Positions 50,561 through 61,182 of a DNA stretch of 64,000 nucleotides are shown here, one piece after another. The stretch is taken from the NCBI GenBank assembly GCA_028290305.1, contig JAQGKC010000189.1, forward strand, positions 1-64,000, in the 5' to 3' direction. The DNA is from Bradyrhizobium sp. Lineage in GTDB: Bacteria > Pseudomonadota > Alphaproteobacteria > Rhizobiales > Xanthobacteraceae. The notes below the pieces were generated by a model that was given only the letters and a program-made list of their open reading frames with translations, did not search any database and was not told the origin of the DNA. Numbering within the stretch: the first letter of the stretch is position 1; each line of letters begins with the position of its first letter. Both the position numbers and the translations under genes were made by a program.

Positions 50561-52201
50561 GTGACGATTGCCCCGCCCGTTGAAAACAGCATGAAACCGG
50601 ACAGTTCTGCCCGCCGGCAATGGCTTGCCGTCGCGGTGGTTATCGTCGCGATGACGGCGCTTCGGGTGGTCTATGCCAGCGTGATCGACCTGCGTACCGA
50701 CGAGGCCTATTACTGGACCTGGTCGAAGGAGAACGTGCTTTCCTTCCTTGACCATCCGCCGATGATCGCGTGGTTCATCCGTTTCGGCACCGCAATCTTC
50801 GGTGACACCAATTTCGGTGTGCGATTTACCGGCGTGCTGGCGATGCTGGTCACGCAACTGTTGCTCGCCGATATTGTGCGGCGCGTGACGCATGATGTCC
50901 GCGCGGTCGTGCTTGCGGTGCTGATGCCGGAGGCGGCCCTTTATTACGGGCTGCTGATGGCCAAGGTCTCGCCCGACGTGGCGATGATTCCGTTCGCTGT
51001 CGCGATGGTGTGGACGCTGATCAGGCTCGCCGAGGGCGGCGACGCGCGCTGGTGGCTGGCCGCCGGGCTGTTCGCAGGGCTGGCGCTGCTGTCGAAGTTC
51101 ACCGCCGTGATGCTGGTTCCGGCTGTGCTGGCATTCATGCTGGTGCCGTCCTGGCGCCGGCGTTGGTTGACGAGCCCCTATCCCTGGCTTGCCGCGCTGA
51201 TCGCGGTTGCGGTGTTCCTGCCGGTCCTGATCTGGAATGCCGGGCACGACTGGGCGTCGTTCAGATTCCAGTTCGTGCGTGCCGCCGCGACCCACGAATT
51301 GTCGCTTCGCACCGTCGGCGAATTCGTCGGCCTGCAGTTCGGGCTGGTCGGATTTATCCTGCTGCCGGTGGTTTTATCAGGCGTGGCGCTGACGGCGTGG
51401 CGGGGATATCGCCGGGGTGATGCGGTGGCTATCCTGCTTTCGACTTGCGTGATCGTTCCCTTCGGTTATTTTTTCTGGAAATCGTTGACGCTGCGGGTCG
51501 GCGATACCTGGCCGATGTTTATGTGGCCGGCTGGATTTGCCGCCGCGGCCATCAACATCGCGATGCTGCCGCGCGAAGGCTGGCCGGCATGGATGATCAA
51601 ATCGACGATCTCGTGGGCCAATGCGGCGATTGTTTCCGGTATCGCCTTCGTCATTCTGGTCTTTCTCTATTACGTCGTCAGCCCCTGGAATTTCATCGGC
51701 AAAGCCGATCCGATCGGCGGCGAGGCGGGATATGAGCAGGTCGTGGATCGGGCGCAGGCCGAATTGCAGAAGATCGGCGCCACCTGGATCGCAACCACGG
51801 ACTACCGGACCTACGCGATGCTGCGCTGGTATTTCAAAGACCGCGTACCGGTGATCCAGGTTAACGAGCGTGGCCGGTTCATGGACTTTCACGATCCCGG
51901 CATGGATCTGATCCGAGGCCATACCGGCCTTTATGTTGCGCGCGAGCCGGATAACGCCAATCCCATATGGGCCTCCACGAGCGCGGTCAGGGAGCCGCTC
52001 GAACAGGTCGACCGCAACTGGCGCGGGATCGTGATGGATACCTACGCGCTGGAGAAATTGACCAACTGGACGCCGGAGCTTTCGCCCCCGCCGGAGTCGC
52101 CATTTTTCCGCTGGCGCGTGCTCGCGGGTGACATACAGCCGCTGATTGTTGCGGCGCTGACAAAGGATCGCGATAAGCGACGTGGCTTGGGAGAATTCTA
52201 G
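50561..52201 (+). CDS. GT39/ArnT-like membrane glycosyltransferase
   Basis: 546 residues from GTG at 50561, preceded by GGGGAGAAAG; ATG at 50591 is possible. About 10-11 membrane segments. The first periplasmic loop carries VIDLRTDEAYYWTWSKENVL, the Asp-Glu motif of GT39/ArnT-type enzymes that use polyprenyl-phosphate sugars, and FLDHPPMIAWFIR. The soluble C-terminal part (WIATTDYRTYAMLRWYFKDR) is periplasmic. It may decorate lipid A, a polysaccharide or protein; the acceptor is unknown. The next gene starts one base after its stop. Confidence 0.82.
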   Translation: MTIAPPVENSMKPDSSARRQWLAVAVVIVAMTALRVVYASVIDLRTDEAYYWTWSKENVLSFLDHPPMIAWFIRFGTAIFGDTNFGVRFTGVLAMLVTQLLLADIVRRVTHDVRAVVLAVLMPEAALYYGLLMAKVSPDVAMIPFAVAMVWTLIRLAEGGDARWWLAAGLFAGLALLSKFTAVMLVPAVLAFMLVPSWRRRWLTSPYPWLAALIAVAVFLPVLIWNAGHDWASFRFQFVRAAATHELSLRTVGEFVGLQFGLVGFILLPVVLSGVALTAWRGYRRGDAVAILLSTCVIVPFGYFFWKSLTLRVGDTWPMFMWPAGFAAAAINIAMLPREGWPAWMIKSTISWANAAIVSGIAFVILVFLYYVVSPWNFIGKADPIGGEAGYEQVVDRAQAELQKIGATWIATTDYRTYAMLRWYFKDRVPVIQVNERGRFMDFHDPGMDLIRGHTGLYVAREPDNANPIWASTSAVREPLEQVDRNWRGIVMDTYALEKLTNWTPELSPPPESPFFRWRVLAGDIQPLIVAALTKDRDKRRGLGEF

Positions 52202-52202
52202 G

Positions 52203-53177
52203 ATGTTTGTTCGTATTGTCTCATTGGCGGTTTCGCTTTGCGCGATAGCGCTGCCGGTAAAGGCGGCCGATTATCCCGACCACGCGATAAAAATGATCGT
52301 CCCGTTTGCCGCCGGTGGCGGCACCGACGTGCTGGCGCGCATCATCGCCGACAATCTGAACAAGAAATGGGGCCAGCCCGTCATCGTGGAAAATCAGCCG
52401 GGCGCATCGGGTGCGATCGGCACCCGCGCCGCCATGAAGGCGGCGCCCGATGGCTACACGTTGCTGATGGCGTCGACCGGTGCGCTGATGGCGGTTTCCG
52501 CCGGCGCCGACGACGGCAGTCCATTCGACGTCAACAAATATCTCACGCCGATCGTGATCGGCGCAGCGCCGCCCTATCTGCTGGTCGCGAGCCCGACCTT
52601 GCCGGTGAAGACGACTGCGGAGCTGATCCGTTACGCCAAGGAAAAGCCGGAAGGGCTGACATTCGGCTCATCGGGTGTTGGTGCTGCGTCGCATCTTTCC
52701 GGTTTGCTGTTCGCAAGCGATACAGGGATCAAGATGCTGCACATCCCCTACAAAGGCACCGGACCGGCCGTGACCGATCTGCTTGGCGGACGCATCGACC
52801 TGATGTTTGCGCCGGGACCGGTGGTGCAGCAATTCGTGCAGTCCGGCCAGTTGAAGGCATTGGGCGTGACCGACACGCAACGATCGAAATTCTATCCTGA
52901 CGTCCCGACCCTGTCCGACGCCGTGCCCGGTTACGAATCGGTGGGCTGGTTCGGTTTGCTGGCGCCGCCCCATACGCCGCCTGAGATCGTCAAACAGATC
53001 AATGAGGTCATTGTCGCGGCGATGCAGACGCAGGAGTTTCGCGACCATCTGGCGACGCTCGGCGCCGAGCCCAAGCCGCAAACGCCGGAAGAATTCGGCC
53101 GCTACATCAACGCCGACGTTGCCAAATGGAGTAAGCTCGTGAAAGACAACGACGTGCAATTGCCGGGAGGAAAGTGA
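52203..53177 (+). CDS. Bug/TctC-type tripartite tricarboxylate transporter binding protein
   Basis: 324 residues from ATG at 52203. Signal peptide (MFVRIVSLAVSLCAIALPVK, cleavage near KAA-DYP), then the Bug signature DHAIKMIVPFAAGGGTDVLA, RIIADNLNKKWGQPVIVENQ, PGASGAIGTRAAMKAAPDGY and FGSSGVGAASHLSG. Bug proteins bind carboxylates or other small solutes in the periplasm; the TctAB membrane part is often absent near them, as here. The next gene, an FAH-family hydrolase, overlaps by GTGA or follows by 2 bp, which suggests both serve one catabolic route. Confidence 0.92.
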   Translation: MFVRIVSLAVSLCAIALPVKAADYPDHAIKMIVPFAAGGGTDVLARIIADNLNKKWGQPVIVENQPGASGAIGTRAAMKAAPDGYTLLMASTGALMAVSAGADDGSPFDVNKYLTPIVIGAAPPYLLVASPTLPVKTTAELIRYAKEKPEGLTFGSSGVGAASHLSGLLFASDTGIKMLHIPYKGTGPAVTDLLGGRIDLMFAPGPVVQQFVQSGQLKALGVTDTQRSKFYPDVPTLSDAVPGYESVGWFGLLAPPHTPPEIVKQINEVIVAAMQTQEFRDHLATLGAEPKPQTPEEFGRYINADVAKWSKLVKDNDVQLPGGK

Positions 53178-53179
53178 AT

Positions 53180-54103
53180 ATGCGTTTGGCGTCTTTTGTC
53201 GATCCGTCGCTAGGTATTGACGCACGGTTCGGCGTTGTTCGTGGCGAAAATATCGTTGACGTCGTGGCGGCTGCGAATGCGCTGCATCGGGCGGTTCCGG
53301 CAATCTCTGTCAAGATGGCTCTCACAAGCGGCACGCATACGCTTTCCGCCCTCGAAGAATTGGTGGTAGCGGCCGAGCGCGCAAAACTGTCTCGCCCGAT
53401 CTCGGGCCTCAAATTCCTGCCGCCGATCCCGGATCCGTCAAAATTCTTCTGCGTCGGCAAGAACAACAGGAAGCATCGCGAGGAACTCGCTGCCAACAAG
53501 ATGCTGACCGAAGTTCCGAACGAGCCGACTGGGTTTATCAAGCTGATCAGCACCATGTCGGGTGACGGCGACGAGGTCGTCAAGCCTGCCGATATCACCA
53601 CGCTCGATTACGAGCCGGAGCTTTGCTACGTTGTCGGCAAGCGCGCCCACGGCGTCAAGAAGGCCCAGGCGATGGATTATATTTCCGGCTTCACGCTGAC
53701 CAACGATGTCAGCGCGCGCGAAATCCAGAAGCGCGAAGTGGCTTCCGGCAGCCGGTTCTGGACCGCCAAGAACATGCCCGGCTTCGCGCCGGTCGGCCCG
53801 TTCATCCTGACGATGGATGAAGTCGCCGACACCGACAATCTGTGGGTCACCTGCGACGTCAACGGCAAGCGGCGGCTGCGCTCCAACACCGGCGACTATC
53901 TGTACAAGATCGCCGATGTGCTGGAGCACTTCTCGCGTTACGTCGTGTTCGAGCCGGGCGACCTGATCGCGATGGGCGCGCCGAGCGGCGTCGCGGTCGG
54001 ACAGCCGAACGCGGCCGAGCTTTATCTGCAGCCCGGCGACGACATGGTGATTTCGTTCGAGGGACTGATGTCGCTGCGAACCAGGATCGTTGGACCGGAT
54101 TAG
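53180..54103 (+). CDS. Fumarylacetoacetate hydrolase-family protein
   Basis: 307 residues from ATG at 53180, at ideal distance from GGGAGG; GTG at 53174 overlaps the previous stop but is too near the ribosome site. FAH fold: FFCVGKNNRKHREELAANK, GFIKLISTMSGDGDEV, DYEPELCYVVGKRAHG (metal-binding E..E), NDVSAREIQKR, FWTAKNMPGFAPVGPFIL, GDYLYKIADVLEHFSR and LIAMGAPSGVAVG. The family opens or decarboxylates beta-diketo acids in aromatic-compound breakdown. Substrate unknown. Confidence 0.88.
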   Translation: MRLASFVDPSLGIDARFGVVRGENIVDVVAAANALHRAVPAISVKMALTSGTHTLSALEELVVAAERAKLSRPISGLKFLPPIPDPSKFFCVGKNNRKHREELAANKMLTEVPNEPTGFIKLISTMSGDGDEVVKPADITTLDYEPELCYVVGKRAHGVKKAQAMDYISGFTLTNDVSAREIQKREVASGSRFWTAKNMPGFAPVGPFILTMDEVADTDNLWVTCDVNGKRRLRSNTGDYLYKIADVLEHFSRYVVFEPGDLIAMGAPSGVAVGQPNAAELYLQPGDDMVISFEGLMSLRTRIVGPD

Positions 54104-54149
54104 AGTCCGATTTGTGAATTTGGAATTGGCGCATGCCGAATGCTGAGCA

Positions 54150-54256
54150 CACCTCTCCCATGGGGAGAGGTCGGATCGCGTAGCGATCCGGGTGAGTGAG
54201 GGGTTACGGCCTAACGATAGAGCGTAACCCCAACCCTCTCCCACAGGGAGAGGGAG
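54150..54256. repeat. Palindromic intergenic repeat (CCTCTCCC / GGGAGAGG type)
   Basis: Hairpin CCTCTCCC-ATG-GGGAGAGG at 54152-54170, CGGATCGCG-TA-GCGATCCGG at 54172-54191, GGGGTTACG..CGTAACCCC at 54200-54231 and CCCTCTCCC..GGGAGAGGG at 54236-54254. Four consecutive stems. This type is widespread in Bradyrhizobium-like genomes. Confidence 0.8.
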
Positions 54257-54318
54257 CAGGCTCCCGATCTTGCGATGCCGGAGCAACGCCTCAATCCTTA
54301 TGGACTGGACTCTCGCGA

Positions 54319-55350
54319 TCATTCGTCGGCATCGCGCTTGCGCAGTAGATCTTTCGCGAGATCGCCGAGCGCGGGCCGCGGCAATGCGGTGAACGGGAGC
54401 GGGCGCGTCACGTCGATCGCGGCGAGCCCGAGCCGAGCGGTGAGCAGTCCGTTGAGAATGCCTTCGCCAAGCCGCTGCGAAAGCTTGGCCGCGATGCCAT
54501 GGCCGAGCATCTGCTGAATCAGGCTGTCGCTCGCCGCCATGCCGCCGGTGATGGCAAGATGTGCGATGACATGCCGCATCAGCCGGATCATGCCGAGCGC
54601 GCCCGGACGTCCGCCATAAAGCCGCGCCAACTGGCGGATCATCCGCAGTGAGGCCACGAAGACGAACAGCACATCGACCAGGGCGCGCGGGCTGATCGCG
54701 GTGACGACCGACACACGTTGCGCGGCCGTCGAGACCAGGCGGCGCGCTTCCTGATCGAGCGGCATCATCAATTCGCGTTCGGCCAGTTTGATCATGTCGG
54801 CGCCGTCGATGATGTCGTCGGCATGGCGTTGCAGCGTAGCGCGGGCCCGGGCCAGTTGCGGATTCTGATGCTCCAGTTTCAGGAGGTCGTCGACGATCAT
54901 CCGGCTTGCCACACGATCATCGCTGACAAGCACCTCTGCGGCGCGCAGATGCAGCTTCTCGATCGTCGCGAGCCGCGCCAGCCCGAGCGCTTCGCGCGCG
55001 ATGACGATCGTCAACGCCAGCGCGGCGACGAAAGCCAATGCCAGGCCGAAAAAGCCGAGGCTTTCGCTGCGCGCGAACAGATCATCGATCAATTGGGCGA
55101 CGCCGAGCCCGAGGCCGAGCAGCACCAGTCCGCCGGCCGCGGCCCAGAACACTGAGCCCCAACGAAAGCCGCGCTGCACCGGGACGAGCGGCGCATCGAT
55201 CAGCACCGGCAGCAACGCCGGGTCAGCTTCCGGCGTAACGTGGACGGTGCCGCGGGACGGGCGGCTCGAATCGTCCGGATCCATCACGATCACGCCGGGA
55301 TCGTCGAGCTTGAAGGTTGCCGGACGCCGATGAGGAGAGCGCTCGCTCAT
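54319..55350 (-). CDS. ycjF: YcjF-family (DUF697) membrane protein
   Basis: 343 residues. Two adjacent membrane segments (VFWAAAGGLVLLGLGLGVAQ and LGFFGLALAFVAALALTIVI, about 68-120) and a long soluble part with VSVVTAISPRALVDVLFVFV, ASLRMIRQLARLYGGRPGAL and MIRLMRHVIAHLAITGGMAA, the DUF697 core. In E. coli YcjF goes with YcjX and both rise with the phage-shock response. It overlaps ycjX by 4 bp (ATGA). Role unknown. Confidence 0.9.
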   Translation of the reverse strand: MSERSPHRRPATFKLDDPGVIVMDPDDSSRPSRGTVHVTPEADPALLPVLIDAPLVPVQRGFRWGSVFWAAAGGLVLLGLGLGVAQLIDDLFARSESLGFFGLALAFVAALALTIVIAREALGLARLATIEKLHLRAAEVLVSDDRVASRMIVDDLLKLEHQNPQLARARATLQRHADDIIDGADMIKLAERELMMPLDQEARRLVSTAAQRVSVVTAISPRALVDVLFVFVASLRMIRQLARLYGGRPGALGMIRLMRHVIAHLAITGGMAASDSLIQQMLGHGIAAKLSQRLGEGILNGLLTARLGLAAIDVTRPLPFTALPRPALGDLAKDLLRKRDADE

Positions 55351-56816
55351 TGCAGTTTGTCTCCGATCAGGAACTGGAGGGCGCGGTCAAGGCGGATGTG
55401 AGGCAAAGCGGGACCATCCGGCCCCTCATTCTCGAGGTGCGGGGGCCGAAAACGAAGAAAGCGAAAATCGGTCTTTTCCGCGTTGGCACTGGAGAGGCCG
55501 CGAAACGCACCCTCGCCCTTGAAAAGCTCTTCCGGATCGGCCGGCAGATCGCCCGGAAAGGTCGCAACCTCGGTCGCACCGTCGAACGCCTCGCCGTTGG
55601 CGATCTCGTCAGCGGCGGGTGTGCCCAGGATGGAGGGTAATTTTTCCCGGCCGCGCTGCACCTGGGCCTCGCGGGTGGCGCGGACCGCGGCGAGTGCCAC
55701 GACGTCGATCTCGGCTCCGGTGTCCCCGGCTCTTGCGACGGCTTTGCTGACGGTCCGTCGCAACACGGCCTCCAGACGATCGTGGCTGGAATGGTGCAGG
55801 TGATCGGCCTTGGTTGCGGCGAATAATATCCGGTCGATCCGCGGCCGGAACAGACTGCTGAGCAACGTGCTGCGCCCGATCCTGAAACAATCCAGAATTC
55901 CCGCCAGCGCCGCTTCGAGGTCATGCAGCGCTTCGGGCCCGGCGTTGAACGCGGCAAGCGCATCGACCAGAACGACCTGACGATCGAGCCGCGAGAAATG
56001 ATCGCGAAAAAACGGCCGAACCACCACGTCCTTATAGGCCTCATAGCGCCTGACCATCATCGCCCACAGCGATCCATCCGGGGGTACGCCGTCGACCGGC
56101 ACATCGAGTGGCGCGAAGGTCAGTGCTGGTGAGCCGGCGAGGTTGCCCGGCATCAGGAAGCGGCCCGGCGGCAGCAGGCTCATGGCGAAGCGTTCGTCGC
56201 GGCAGGCGCGCAAATAATCGGTGAACAGCCGCGCGGCCGTCAGTGCAGCCTGCTCGTCTTCGCGACCCTCGGCATTCAGCGTCGCAAGATGCGCATGCCA
56301 TTGCGCCGCGAGCCGCGCGCGCGGACCTTCCCGCGACAATGCGAGGCTTTCACTCGACCATTGCTCATAAGTCTTGTTGAGCAGCGGCAGATCGAGCAGC
56401 CATTCGCCGGGATAGTCGACGATGTCGAGCGTCAGCGTGCGGTCCGCGCCATTCTGCCGCTGATAGTCGATGACCAGCCGAAGTTCGCTGATGTCGACCG
56501 TCGAATTCGGCCAGCGCCGATCTTCGATCAGGGTGCGGACATGGTTCTCATAATCGAAGCGCGGCACGGCGTCGTCGGGCTGCGGCTCGAGCCGCGCACG
56601 CGCGATCCGTCCGCTCGCGAACGGTTCGAAAACCGGAAAACGGCCGCCACGGGTGAGGCCGTGGATCAGCGCAGTGATGAAGACGGTCTTGCCGGCGCGT
56701 GACAATCCAGTGACACCAAGTCGCACCGTCGGATTGAAAAAGTGGTCGCCATAGTCCAATAGCGCCCGTGCCGAAAGACGTGCTTCCTCAACAATATCGG
56801 AAAAACGGAGGGCCAT
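55347..56816 (-). CDS. ycjX: YcjX-family P-loop protein (DUF463)
   Basis: 489 residues from ATG at 56816 (MALRFSDIVEEARLSARALL); an upstream TTG at 56849 adds 11 residues with little support. P-loop GLSRAGKTVFITALIHGLTR, DIVDYPGEWLLDLPLLNK (Walker B/G3), PGRFLMPGNLAGSPAL, YEAYKDVVVRPFFRDHFSRL, QVVLVDALAAFN and FAATKADHLHHSSHDR (G4-like). YcjX is a stress-related GTP/ATP-binding protein linked to phage-shock genes; no psp genes are adjacent here. Probably membrane-associated through YcjF. Confidence 0.92.
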   Translation of the reverse strand: MALRFSDIVEEARLSARALLDYGDHFFNPTVRLGVTGLSRAGKTVFITALIHGLTRGGRFPVFEPFASGRIARARLEPQPDDAVPRFDYENHVRTLIEDRRWPNSTVDISELRLVIDYQRQNGADRTLTLDIVDYPGEWLLDLPLLNKTYEQWSSESLALSREGPRARLAAQWHAHLATLNAEGREDEQAALTAARLFTDYLRACRDERFAMSLLPPGRFLMPGNLAGSPALTFAPLDVPVDGVPPDGSLWAMMVRRYEAYKDVVVRPFFRDHFSRLDRQVVLVDALAAFNAGPEALHDLEAALAGILDCFRIGRSTLLSSLFRPRIDRILFAATKADHLHHSSHDRLEAVLRRTVSKAVARAGDTGAEIDVVALAAVRATREAQVQRGREKLPSILGTPAADEIANGEAFDGATEVATFPGDLPADPEELFKGEGAFRGLSSANAEKTDFRFLRFRPPHLENEGPDGPALPHIRLDRALQFLIGDKLQ

Positions 56817-56998
56817 GCGGGCGAGGAGAACTCGATTTGATAAGGGCAATTAACTGGAGAACACCCCGAAAAGTGGCGATTGACGGGCCAAAATCAAGCT
56901 TCATACTTAGGACGCGATTTGAGGCGAGAGGTTTCAGGGTTCGTTGACCTCTCCGGAGGTATGTCTTAACGCTTCTTACCTGAGCTTTCCGGGCAGCC

Positions 56999-57697
56999 AT
57001 GACCATCTTCAGACTGAAGCAATTCGCCTCGACATCAGCCCATGCGATGGCTGGTGCAGTCCGCTGGAATTACGATCGGGCCGAACTGATCGCCGACGGC
57101 GTCGTGCATGGCATTGGCGTGTTCTGTGGATTGGTCGCGGCCACCGTGCTGATCGTGCTTACGGCTATCTACGGCACGCCGCTCGAAGTGGCCGTTGTCT
57201 CGGTTTATGTTGTCGGGCTGCTGACGATGCTGGTGTTGTCGGCAACTTACAATCTATGGCCGGTGTCGCGCGCCAAATGGGTGCTGCGCCGCTTCGATCA
57301 TTCGGCGATCTATGTGCTGATCGCGGCAACCTACACGCCGTTCATCACACAGATGAAGGACAGCATTTTTGCCATCGCGCTGCTGACCGGTGTGTGGTGC
57401 GTGGCGATTGTCGGGATCGTGCTCAAGCTGGTCTTGCCGGGCCGTTTCGACCGGCTGTCGGTCGGTCTCTATCTGGCGATGGGCTGGAGCGGCTTCATGG
57501 TCTACGACACCGTCGTGGCGTCACTGCCGACCCTGACATTGTGGTTCATCGCCGCTGGAGGCTTGCTCTATAGTCTCGGGGTTATCTTCCATGCATGGCA
57601 GCGGTTGCGTTTCCAGAACGCGATCTGGCATTCCTTCGTGCTGCTGGGCGCGGCCTGCCACTACACCGCCGTGCTCGATCTCGTTCTGGCGGCCTGA
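56999..57697 (+). CDS. Haemolysin III / PAQR-family membrane protein
   Basis: 232 residues, seven membrane segments. Motifs: YDRAELIADGVVHGIGVFCG, LVLSATYNLWPVSRAKWVLR, RRFDHSAIYVLIAATYTPF, GWSGFMVYDT, GGLLYSLGVIFHAWQRLRFQ and WHSFVLLGAACHYTAVL. The conserved His and Asp residues of the PAQR hydrolase-like site (DHSAIY, HSFVLLGAACHY) are present. The family acts in membrane lipid or fluidity control; haemolysis is only historical. Divergent from ycjX. The SDR gene follows 24 bp after it. Confidence 0.88.
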   Translation: MTIFRLKQFASTSAHAMAGAVRWNYDRAELIADGVVHGIGVFCGLVAATVLIVLTAIYGTPLEVAVVSVYVVGLLTMLVLSATYNLWPVSRAKWVLRRFDHSAIYVLIAATYTPFITQMKDSIFAIALLTGVWCVAIVGIVLKLVLPGRFDRLSVGLYLAMGWSGFMVYDTVVASLPTLTLWFIAAGGLLYSLGVIFHAWQRLRFQNAIWHSFVLLGAACHYTAVLDLVLAA

Positions 57698-57721
57698 GAT
57701 TTTCAAACAGTTGGTATAACA

Positions 57722-58516
57722 ATGCAGGTCACCGGCAAAGTCGTGGTTGTGACCGGAGGCGCCAACGGCATCGGCCGGGCGCTCTGCGAAGCCTTTCATC
57801 GTGCCGGTGCCGCCAAGGTGGTCGTCGCCGATCTCGATTCCGCAGGTGCGGAAGCCGTCGCCGCCTCGATCGACGGCGCGGCATTCAAATGCGACGTTGG
57901 GCAGGAGCAGGACATCCGCCACGTGATCGAGGAAACCGAACACCAGTTCGGCCCGATTGCGCTGTTCTGCTCCAATGCCGGCATTGGCGGTGGGTTTGAT
58001 CCGCTATCGGAGAATGCCGGTGGAAGCTCCGACGAGCCCTGGGCGAGAAGCTGGGCGATCCATGTCATGGCGCATGTCTACGCGGCGCGGTATCTGATCC
58101 CACGCATGAAGGCGCGCGGCGGCGGTTATTTTCTCAATACGATTTCCGCGGCCGGCTTGCTGTCGCAGGTAGGAAGTCCGGCCTATTCGACGACCAAGCA
58201 CGCGGCGGTGGGATTTGCGGAGAATCTTGCGATCTCGCACAAGGCGCACGGCATCCGCGTTTCGATTCTATGTCCGCAGGGCGTCGATACCGACATGCTG
58301 CGGTCGATCCCGAAAGGCCCGCAATCGGGCGATGGCGATCTGACGCCGGAACAGGTGGCGAAGGATGCGTTGCAGGGCATCGAGCAGGAAACATTCTTGA
58401 TCCTGCCGCATCCGCAAGTGCTGGGCTACATGCGCAAGAAGACCGAGAATTACGATCGCTGGATATCAGGCATGGCGAAGATCCAGGCGAAGATGCGTGA
58501 AAATTACAGGAAATAA
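57722..58516 (+). CDS. Short-chain dehydrogenase/reductase
   Basis: 264 residues. Rossmann motif VVVTGGANGIGRALCEAFHR, DLDSAGAEAV (NAD-type acidic residue after strand 2), CSNAGIGGG, and the catalytic Tyr/Lys of YSTTKHAAVGFAENL with the Ser in NTISAAGLLSQ. NAD(H)-preferring classical SDR. It lies 24 bp after the haemolysin III gene and may share its transcript. Substrate unknown. Confidence 0.88.
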   Translation: MQVTGKVVVVTGGANGIGRALCEAFHRAGAAKVVVADLDSAGAEAVAASIDGAAFKCDVGQEQDIRHVIEETEHQFGPIALFCSNAGIGGGFDPLSENAGGSSDEPWARSWAIHVMAHVYAARYLIPRMKARGGGYFLNTISAAGLLSQVGSPAYSTTKHAAVGFAENLAISHKAHGIRVSILCPQGVDTDMLRSIPKGPQSGDGDLTPEQVAKDALQGIEQETFLILPHPQVLGYMRKKTENYDRWISGMAKIQAKMRENYRK

Positions 58517-58524
58517 TTTAAATT

Positions 58525-58555
58525 CGTCATGGCCGGATTCGTCCTGGCCATGACG
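58525..58555. repeat. Short palindromic repeat between convergent genes
   Basis: CGTCATGGCCGG, loop ATTCGT, CCTGGCCATGACG with one bulge. It is the minimal form of the CGTCATGGCC palindromic element seen at 28386-28476 and may end transcription from both sides. Confidence 0.75.
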
Positions 58556-58568
58556 GATAGGTGTAAGT

Positions 58569-60194
<1,626 letters not shown>

Positions 60195-60237
60195 TGCGGT
60201 GTGACCTTTACAGGAGAATCGGAGTAGCTAAAACTCC

Positions 60238-60318
60238 GTCATTGCGAGGGGCGCAGCGACGAAGCAATCCAGCTCTTGCTTTGGGGCACTGGATTGCTTC
60301 GCTTCGCTCGCAATGACG
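60238..60318. repeat. Palindromic intergenic repeat (CGTCATTGCGAG / CGCAATGACG type), copy 2
   Basis: Ends CGTCATTGCGAGGGGCGCAG and CTCGCAATGACG; inner GAAGCAATCCAG and CTGGATTGCTTCG. Same architecture as 41952-42040 but a shorter middle. Lies between the TPP-enzyme gene and the MaoC gene. Confidence 0.85.
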
Positions 60319-60324
60319 ACAATC

Positions 60325-61182
60325 TCACCACGTCGCAGTGCCTTTCATCGTCGGTTGACCCGCCGAATTCGCGGTCCACAGTTCCATGCCATTATCCGTC
60401 TTGTTGGCATTGACGCTGAACTCGCTGCCTTCGAACAGCGGCTGCACGCCGCGATAGCTGAATTTATTTGGCGCCGCGCCGCCGTGCAACTTGGCTGCTA
60501 ATTCCACGATGAACGCTGCCTGCATCGGGCCGTGGAAGATCAGGCCCGGATAGCCCTCGACCTTGGTGACGTAGTCGCGGTCGTAATGGATGCGGTGGCC
60601 GTTGAAGGTCAGCGCCGAATAACGAAACAGCAGCACGGGATCGGCCATATGGCTTTCGCGGTGCTGCGCGGACGGGGGCGGCGCGGCCGGCTTGGCTGGC
60701 GCAGATGGTTGGGCACCAGGCGACATATCCCGATAGACAATGTCCTGGCGCTCGCGGATCGCGGTTCCGCGCGGCGTCGTGATCAGGTGTTCGACCGACA
60801 CGAAACACAACAGGCCGGTGCTGCCGCTCTTCATTGTCACATCCGAGATGCGCGAGGTTCGCGCCATCTCATCGCCGACCCGCAGCGGCTCGAAGAATTC
60901 CAACTCGCCGCCGGCCCACATCCGGCGCGGCAGCGGCACCGGCGGCAGAAAGCCGCCGCGCGTCGGGTGGCCGTCAGGTCCCAGTTCCGACATCGGATAG
61001 ACCGGCTGCGCCAGGCACCAATGCGTGGTGAACGGCGCCGCATCGCCCGGCTTCGGCGCGCCGATTTCCATGAACAGCGTGGCACGCAAACCCTTCACCA
61101 GTTGCGCGGTGACGATGTCGTTTTTTTTCTCGGTGCGCCCGATCCATTGCCTGAGATGACTGAGATCGATGGCTTCTGTCAT
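60325..61182 (-). CDS. MaoC-type two-hot-dog acyl-CoA hydratase (mesaconyl-C4-CoA hydratase-like)
   Basis: 285 residues. N-terminal hot-dog part (VTAQLVKGLRATLFMEIGAP, WCLAQPVYPMSELGPDGHPT, LPRRMWAGGELEFFEPLRVG) and C-terminal part after an Ala/Pro linker: LLFRYSALTFNGHRIHYDRD, YVTKVEGYPGLIFHGPMQAA. This layout is that of mesaconyl-C4-CoA hydratase/HTD2-like proteins. It overlaps the CoA-transferase gene (ATGA) and follows an acyl-CoA dehydrogenase gene, so the three form a dicarboxylic or branched acyl-CoA route. Exact substrate unknown. Confidence 0.82.
   Translation of the reverse strand: MTEAIDLSHLRQWIGRTEKKNDIVTAQLVKGLRATLFMEIGAPKPGDAAPFTTHWCLAQPVYPMSELGPDGHPTRGGFLPPVPLPRRMWAGGELEFFEPLRVGDEMARTSRISDVTMKSGSTGLLCFVSVEHLITTPRGTAIRERQDIVYRDMSPGAQPSAPAKPAAPPPSAQHRESHMADPVLLFRYSALTFNGHRIHYDRDYVTKVEGYPGLIFHGPMQAAFIVELAAKLHGGAAPNKFSYRGVQPLFEGSEFSVNANKTDNGMELWTANSAGQPTMKGTATW

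Noticed and set aside
50420..51295. 291-codon open frame on the minus strand rich in Arg/His/Gln
   Set aside because: Antisense to the glycosyltransferase gene; low-complexity shadow composition.
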